A DNA stretch of 64,000 nt from contig JANCIK010000001.1 in the NCBI GenBank assembly GCA_028532985.1, positions 1,054,001-1,118,000 of the forward strand, written 5' to 3'. Made by a program: the position numbers and the translations under genes. The notes beneath the pieces are model-generated. The model did not search any database. It saw only the letters and a program-made list of their open reading frames with translations, and was not told the origin of the DNA. The first letter of the stretch is position 1, and the number at the start of each line of letters is the position of its first letter. Origin of the DNA: Stropharia rugosoannulata. Its lineage: Eukaryota; Basidiomycota; Agaricomycetes; Agaricales; Strophariaceae. Shown piece by piece: positions 58,766 to 64,000 of the stretch.

Positions 58766-59129
58766 GTCATAACCCAAGAAAAGACGGAGCGCAAAACAGG
58801 TATTGCCAGATAGGAACACGCTTGCCTTTTTTGAAATAGATTACATACTTAGTTCAGTCAAGTCAAAGTCAGGTCATGTCATGATCAACTGCCAGATTAT
58901 ATCTACTGGATTCTTCTCTCTTTTTATGTAAATTGTAGAAGTGTTTCCGATTAAGAAGCCATATATTGGAAAGTTAGTAATCGTAAATGTCCAACTTCCA
59001 ACAAATGTACAGTCACTCGGAAAAATCCGGGCAATCTCTAACTCAAAGATCTTGGTCACTGCGGACTAGTAGACTCAACTTGAATTCGACTTGTGCTGAA
59101 CGCTTAAAATACTGTTCTACTACATAAGC

Positions 59130-59137
59130 TATATATA
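59130..59137 (+). promoter_or_regulatory. TATA box of peptide gene 3
   Basis: TATATATA in CATAAGCTATATATACCC, 73 bp before the start codon. It is preceded by the shared TGTGCTGAACG motif near 59091. Confidence 0.6.
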
Positions 59138-59202
59138 CCCAGTGAAAAGCTGATGCAAGACTAGAGCAACCAAGTCCCAACACTTCTCTGAGCTATACCA
59201 CA

Positions 59203-59425
59203 ATGCAAAACCCAATCAAAGCAATTGTCTGTATTGCACTCAGTCTTGCTCTCTGCTTTCAGCAAGGCTACGCCACTCCAGTTATTCCGAACAGCTTGGC
59301 AGGTATATCTCTTCACATTTCCTCAGACATCCTGTACTAGAGCTGTATCTGTAGCGGAAGCAATAAAGGAGGGGCCAATGGCACAGCCAGCTGAACGCCT
59401 CGGGGCCCGGCGGGGCAGATTTTAG
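59203..59425 (+). CDS. small secreted peptide, family member 3 (56 residues)
   Basis: Exons 59203-59302 and 59355-59425 (52-bp intron), encoding 56 residues. The signal peptide (KAIVCIALSLALCFQQGYA) and TPVIPNSLA follow the family. Exon 2 has AEAIKEGPMAQPAERL and then a basic end (GARRGRF) that is unlike the other copies. Beyond the stop the DNA still matches the coding end of copy 4 in another frame (a VVGGSVCGEC-type segment), so the C-terminus here probably results from a one-base shift after the conserved motif. Whether the short basic end is used cannot be judged from sequence. Confidence 0.65.
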
Positions 59426-60289
59426 AAAAGGCAGTGCGTCGGTCGGTGTAGTTGGTGGGTCAGTGTGTGGTGAGTGCATAAAAACACAATAACTTCCTGC
59501 CAAATCACACTGACCTCGCACTAGCTTTTGCTTTGTATGGCTCTTTTAATTTTCTTATCGCAGTAGAACTGAGTTCTATAAAGTGGGCACAAGCTTGACC
59601 ATCTCTTTTTAGTAGAACAGTGGATTAGCACTCTGAATCTGATAATGGTGCTTTTGTGACACTGTTGTAAATTATGGACACTTCAAATTTCATGCATTAG
59701 GATTTGAGTTGCCCTCTTCACATTAATTGCTCTGTTTTGTAGAGCAGTTTCTCCAACTTGCATCAAATTGAAGCAGCCGCCCTCTGCGGTTTTGCCCATG
59801 TCACTGGATGCTCAGGGCCAGGTGGTTTCGCTGCGCCTGTAGCCGCGCGTGGTGTGATGTATGTATGGACAGGGTGTTTGCAATGAGCGCTTCCATAGCA
59901 AAGAGTGTTGGCATACCGAACGCGCCTTACGTTCGAAGAGAAATCATCATCATTGACACTAGTATCTTCGGGTCCTGTTCCAAGTGAGTACTTGATTCAT
60001 GCGTATAGATCCTGTTAGCCATTCTCGGACATAACATAGCTTTCCTGACACGGGACTGTTTCCCTTTCACTGAAAGCAGTTCTCACTTCTTCCACCAAAA
60101 GGTACCAGCATTGGTAATTACACATCAAGTTCACCGTCAATAATACGTAGGCCGGTTGCTAACTGGTCTCTGACGTTTCCAGTATACAGTTGATTTCAGA
60201 ATTGCCAATTTAGTTAGACTTTCTTCTTTATTCTTTGCTCATATCTATGTATTATACACTCATTCCTGTTGTTGTTTGTTGTTGAAAGA

Positions 60290-60640
60290 GCCCACTCTAC
60301 CTTGCCTATGCAAGCCCACTGCTTAACACACTCTCGGGCACAGACCCAAGGCATCCCTCCGCTTCCTTCTTGTCTGCTGTGAGCGTAATGATCACAACCA
60401 CCCACACGGAACGTGTCATGGAAGTCGATGTGGCACCTTTTCGGGCTCTCCACACCATCGATGCTAGTATGTAGAGTTGTTGGGTCCGTGTTTAATAGGT
60501 GGCGCTGGCCGTACTACATACCTACCAGGTAGAGACAGAGCAGATCGAATGAAAGTACGGTCACCGGTGACCATGGCTGCTTGATCTACTCTAGTACATT
60601 GCCGCCGGGCAAGCCTGCGGGAGCTAACAATGAACTGACT
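60290..60640 (-). pseudogene. decayed 3' fragment of GH92 alpha-mannosidase, copy B
   Basis: Minus-strand match to the GH92 3' end, including CHIDFHDTFRVGG (intact gene CHIDFYDTFRVGG) and the LPGG...QAAM region near 60590-60640. About 190 bp of coding DNA present in the intact gene is missing near 60470, and stops occur. The 3' UTR similarity extends left to about 60130. Confidence 0.65.
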
Positions 60641-60857
60641 GGCAAGTTCCACCGTTCTGATGTGTGTGAGGCATCTGTATCTGCTGCAGGTCTTTGCATG
60701 ATTTCTAAAATTGAATAAATTGGAAGAAGTACGAGAGTGTGCCTGAACATGCCACAGTAACATGTTGTGGGAATGTCGTGCTATGAAACGGTGGATGCCT
60801 ACTCAGTATTACTCAGCGTTTGGACCTTTCTCAGTCCTTAATATTATTTCAGTGCTA
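60640..60857. repeat. interspersed repeat shared with 57150-57530
   Basis: Minus-strand motifs TCATGCAAAGA and CATCAGAACGGTGGAACTT recur in altered form at 57150-57530. The source of the repeat is not identified. Confidence 0.4.
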
Positions 60858-61193
60858 TAACCCAAGAAAAGACAGAGCGCAAAACTGTTATCGCCAGATA
60901 GGAACACGCTTGCCTTTTTTGAAATAGATTACATACTTAGTTCAGTCAAGTCAAAGTCAGGTACATGTCATGATCAACTGCCAGTGCTTCCCAGCATTCG
61001 AGGTACAACTTAGTAATCGTAAATGTCGAATTTCCAACACAGTGTACACCAAATGTCAACCAAATGTACACAGTAACTGGGAAAAATCCGGGAAATCTCT
61101 AACTCACAGATCTTGGTCACCGCGGACTAGTACTAGACTCAACTTGGACTCAACTTGTGCTGAACGCATAGAATACTGTTTTACCACATAAGC

Positions 61194-61200
61194 TATATAA
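61194..61200 (+). promoter_or_regulatory. TATA box of peptide gene 4
   Basis: TATATAA in CATAAGCTATATAAACCC, 60 bp before the start codon. Upstream DNA (TGTGCTGAACGCATAGAATACTG) matches that of copy 3. Confidence 0.6.
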
Positions 61201-61253
61201 ACCCAGTGAAAAACTGATGCAAATGTCCCAACACTTCTCCGAGCTATACCAAA

Positions 61254-61530
61254 ATGCAAAACCCAATGAAAGCAATGTTATGTATTGCACTCAGTCTTGC
61301 TCTCTGCTCTCAGCAAGGCTACGCCACTCCAGTTATTCCGAACAGCTTAGCAGGTACACTTTCTTACCTTCTCCCAGACAACATGTGCTAAAATCATGTC
61401 TGTAGCGGAAGCATTGATTGAGGGACCAATGGGAGAACCAGCCATGCGCCTCGTGGACTCCGGGGCAAATAGAATGTCGGCCGGTGTGGTCGGTGGGTCA
61501 GTGTGTGGTGAGTGCATCAGAACACAATGA
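61254..61530 (+). CDS. small secreted peptide, family member 4 (74 residues)
   Basis: Exons 61254-61353 and 61406-61530 (52-bp intron), encoding 74 residues, the longest member. The signal peptide (KAMLCIALSLALCSQQGYA) and TPVIPNSLA match copy 3 almost exactly. Exon 2 has AEALIEGPMGEPAMRL and continues for about 26 residues with a Gly/Val-rich part and two cysteines (GGSVCGECIRTQ). It is the only member with Cys in the mature part. The two Cys are three residues apart and could pair or bind metal, but this is speculation. It is convergent with the intact GH92 gene, whose stop is 815 bp away. Confidence 0.7.
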
Positions 61531-62344
61531 CGTCTTTCCAAGACCCACTGACCTCACACTGACCTTTGCACAGCTCTTTTGGTTTTCTTGTTGCAGTGAA
61601 ATCAAGTTCCATGCTTAACCACCGCTTCATAACGCAGTCAACCAGTATTCCTTTTGTAACACAAAAATGTAAATCATAAACGGCTTTAAACTTCCGAATG
61701 TATTCGGATTCATGATCAATGAAGAATTGTGAGGCCCAAGCCCTAGTAAGACTGAAGATTCTTTTTTCTTGTCTAAAGTAATAATAGCTTGATGCTTCCT
61801 TAATCGTTCCGTTTTTCATCCTTGTGACCCTGTTCGAGCTCTTGCTCACTCTCTTTTAATGAGTTGGCCTTCGAAAATCTCCTCATCTGTGCTTACTTGT
61901 CTTTACTGTTGCTCTCTACTTAATGACTTCTTCAACCTTTATCTCGCTCGATCCACACATGCCCGAGCCCTCTCAATATTGTTCTTTCACGATCCTTGAA
62001 AATTTGGTTCTCAATAGTAAATGGGGGGCTTAATACAGATATAGTAGTATCTGAGTGGTAAGGCAGAGGGTACCGGGTAAGGTTGAACTTGAATACGCCA
62101 CTACCAGATGCCGTGACTCTTGAACATATGATAGCTTTCCCACGCTTATTTCCCCTTTTGCACAAAGCACTCACTGCACTTCTTCCCCAAAATGTAGACT
62201 GGTTACTAATTGGTCTCTAATCTCTCTAGTACACAATTGACCGTAATTTCAGACTTGTCAAATTAGTTAAGACCGCCTTCTTTATTTCTTATTCATATCT
62301 AAATATTATACACATATTCCTGTTGTTGTTACAAGAGCCCACTC
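61531..62344. other. convergent spacer between peptide gene 4 and GH92 gene
   Basis: 814 bp without a gene. It carries the 3' flanks of both genes. The part next to the GH92 stop (about 62190-62340) is similar to 60130-60300. Confidence 0.4.
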
Positions 62345-64000
62345 CTACCTCGCCTGTGCGAACCCGCCGTTCGATACGCTTTCGGGTACAGACCCAAGGC
62401 ATCCCTCCGCCTCGTTCTTGTCCGCTGTAAGCGTAATCACGACATCCCCGCCCACACGGAACGTGTCATAGAAGTCGATGTGGCACCTCGTCGGGCTCTC
62501 CACACCATTGATGCTCACGCTCTTCACGTAAGCCGCTGTTCCGGCAGGAATCTTCTTCTGCACCGATTTGGCGTCGTAGTTCACTGTTGTCACCGTCGTA
62601 CTCACGTTCAGGTACGAGTTGTGGATCGTGTACTTCGGGATGAAGGGGGAGAGCACGAGGAGCTGTGTCGAAGACGGCACTGTAGTACAGTAGATGGGTA
62701 CGTGTTTTATAGGTGGCGTTGACCGTACGTACCTGGGTATAGACCGAGAAGATGGAACGAGAGTACGGTGGCCATGGCCGCCTGATCGTCATTACCGGGC
62801 AAGCCTGCGGGAGCTAATCACACATGTTATTCATGGCTCCGCGTAAATTTAAGTGCAACTTACTGATATCAAAATTGTTAAATACAACCTGCCGCACTTG
62901 GTCTACAGACTTCGAGGGCTGATTTGCGTAGTGGTAACCAATGGGTGTCTGATTTGAAATGAGCTTCCTCCTCTGTTGTACAGTACTTGTCTCATACCTG
63001 GAAAGATGGCTCATTCCCGGGGTCGAATAGGCCACCCTAGTAAGTTACCTTAAGCAATGATAGACAGGGACAGGTGCAATACCGAAACTTACATTGAAGA
63101 AGTGATCCAAGCGCTTGACGAAGGTGTCCTACATGAAATATAAGGAAGTTCAGCAGGACATTCCCTGTCCCCGGTCAAGGACGTACGCTCCCGCCCATAA
63201 GCTGAATCAAGTAGTTCGTGTCATGCGGAACATACCTGTATAACGGATCTTAATATCTTTAATACAATTCCCTCAACGGAACTCACCAACTATACTCCCA
63301 GGAAGACGCCTCGTAGAAGCCACTGATGTTGTCCCCTTGGAGCGAGCAATCTCTGTTTGGATTGGAGTCCTTTGGAGAGCAGTTCTTAGGGTCCTGGAAA
63401 GAGAAGGTACCGTTTGAATATCTCTTTTGCGCAAACCCTGTAAAGAAAGTATGTTCAATACCAACGTATCGACTGGGCCTAATAATATACGCTCTGCTCA
63501 CCTTTAAATCCATCGCTAGTGATGCTCGCGTCCCAAACATTGCGGTAAGACTATACCAAGTCAGATACCACGGAGATACGCAGAAAGAAAATGATTCACC
63601 AGGGAGCGATTAGTGTATTTGGCCACGTCGTCAGTCTTACCGAGAACCTGAGCTACCTGACGGATACCAAAATCTTCGAATGCATACTGGGAAGATTGTC
63701 AGTGCATGTCATTTCTAACCAGATGATTTAAACGAACCTCCAAAGTTCTGCTACCCTCGCGAGTCTGTCGTCCTGTACTGGAGACATCTAGTACTGCGAA
63801 GGGAACATAACCATATTGACTGTTGGGGATCAGAATGAGTTCAAACGAAAACAATAACTGCGAGAGACTTACTTGTAAACATTAGATTGACGGCCTTCAA
63901 TATTCCATTCTGGGGGGTTCACCTCCGCGTCGGTGACCACAGCTGCATAAAGCTCATCAAGATCGATTCCAAGAGCGGCTGCTTCGTTATGATAGCTGAC
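62345..64000 (-). CDS. GH92 alpha-1,2-mannosidase, partial (5' end beyond window)
   Basis: C-terminal part of a glycoside hydrolase family 92 exo-alpha-mannosidase, entering at the right edge. Reading on the minus strand: YHNEAAALGIDLDELY, PPEWNIEGRQSNVY, YGYVPFAVLDVSSTGRQTRE, SRTLEYAFEDFGIRQVAQVL, YRNVWDASITSDGFKGF, SGFYEASSWEYSWY, VPHDTNYLIQLMGG, and then FNNFDI. Next is LPGNDDQAAMATVLSFHLLG with the family GNDD acidic motif at 62785-62796. The end has the C-terminal beta domain (YVKSVSINGVESPTRCHIDF and FYDTFRVGGDVVITL), with a stop at 62345. Exons are separated by introns of about 50 bp. All blocks are in frame with sensible splices. Family enzymes trim mannose from glycans and use calcium. 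Two truncated 3' copies lie upstream in the window. Confidence 0.88.

Larger units (their letters stand above)
58770..59590. repeat. tandem duplication unit, copy A (carrying peptide gene 3)
   Basis: Starts with a 126-bp block (58770-58895) almost identical to 60858-60984, about 2.09 kb away. It continues through the promoter, peptide gene 3 and its 3' flank, with lower similarity and an extra 80 bp near 58900-58980 compared with copy B. Confidence 0.75.
60858..61620. repeat. tandem duplication unit, copy B (carrying peptide gene 4)
   Basis: Counterpart of the unit starting at 58770. The 127-bp head (60858-60984) is near identical, differing by a few bases and a two-base insertion. Similarity continues through the promoter, peptide gene 4 and its 3' flank to about 61620. 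Confidence 0.75.

Noticed and set aside
51236..61530. Peptide genes as mating-pheromone precursors
   Set aside because: They have a secretory signal peptide and their ends (ALRL, AATS, RGRF, IRTQ) are not CaaX boxes, which basidiomycete pheromones need.
1..64000. CRISPR arrays, rRNA or complete transposons
   Set aside because: No regularly spaced repeats, no rRNA-like conserved blocks and no transposase or reverse-transcriptase frame were seen.

Overview
This is nuclear DNA of a mushroom-forming fungus (Agaricomycete, Basidiomycota). The signs are dense genes on both strands, many GT...AG introns of about 45-70 bp, and protein families typical of Agaricomycetes: short membrane proteins with charged tails, UstYa/DUF3328 proteins, a single-pass membrane protein with a Ser/Thr-rich ectodomain, and small secreted peptides. 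I cannot name the species. Gene spans run from start to stop codon and contain introns; intron positions are given where I could resolve them by eye.

Left part, 0-37.7 kb, is mostly conserved housekeeping genes: a large disordered protein (181-3913), a small lysine-rich protein divergent from YSH1/CPSF73 (mRNA 3'-end endonuclease), a small membrane protein, CTF4/WDHD1 (replisome hub), a mitochondrial TFB-type transcription factor/methyltransferase, CDC6 (replication licensing), an NCS1 purine-cytosine permease, a TAPT1/EMP65 ER membrane protein, a signal-peptide plus single-TM protein with a PPxY tail, SPO11 (meiotic double-strand-break enzyme), an M24 Xaa-Pro peptidase, a HIT-zinc-finger protein (ZNHIT3/Hit1 type) and a Dal5-type MFS transporter. 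CTF4 and CDC6 both carry ACGCGT (MCB) boxes shortly upstream, as expected for G1/S genes.

Middle, 37.7-48.9 kb, is sparser: a 76-residue predicted beta protein, a perfect 29-nt palindrome, a relic of an NAD(P)-dependent reductase upstream of the intact gene, a 1,200-residue GC-rich coiled-coil membrane protein, and a multi-pass membrane protein.

Right part, 49-64 kb, is an AT-rich accessory region shaped by repeated duplication. It holds two UstYa-like (DUF3328) genes, one with both HxxHC motifs degraded; a GNAT acetyltransferase with an apparent frameshift; a decayed copy of the coiled-coil gene's locus; a single-pass membrane protein; and four members of a family of two-exon secreted peptides (47, 53, 56 and 74 residues). 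The peptides share a signal peptide, an intron at the same codon position and a TATA-box promoter, but their C-termini diverge. Three of the four sit in tandem units, each facing the 3' end of a GH92 alpha-mannosidase gene: two decayed 3' fragments and then the real GH92 gene, which runs off the right edge. The peptide family beside UstYa-like genes is the best candidate here for an undescribed system, possibly a ribosomal-peptide or secreted-signal locus. The link to the UstYa genes is inference from proximity only.
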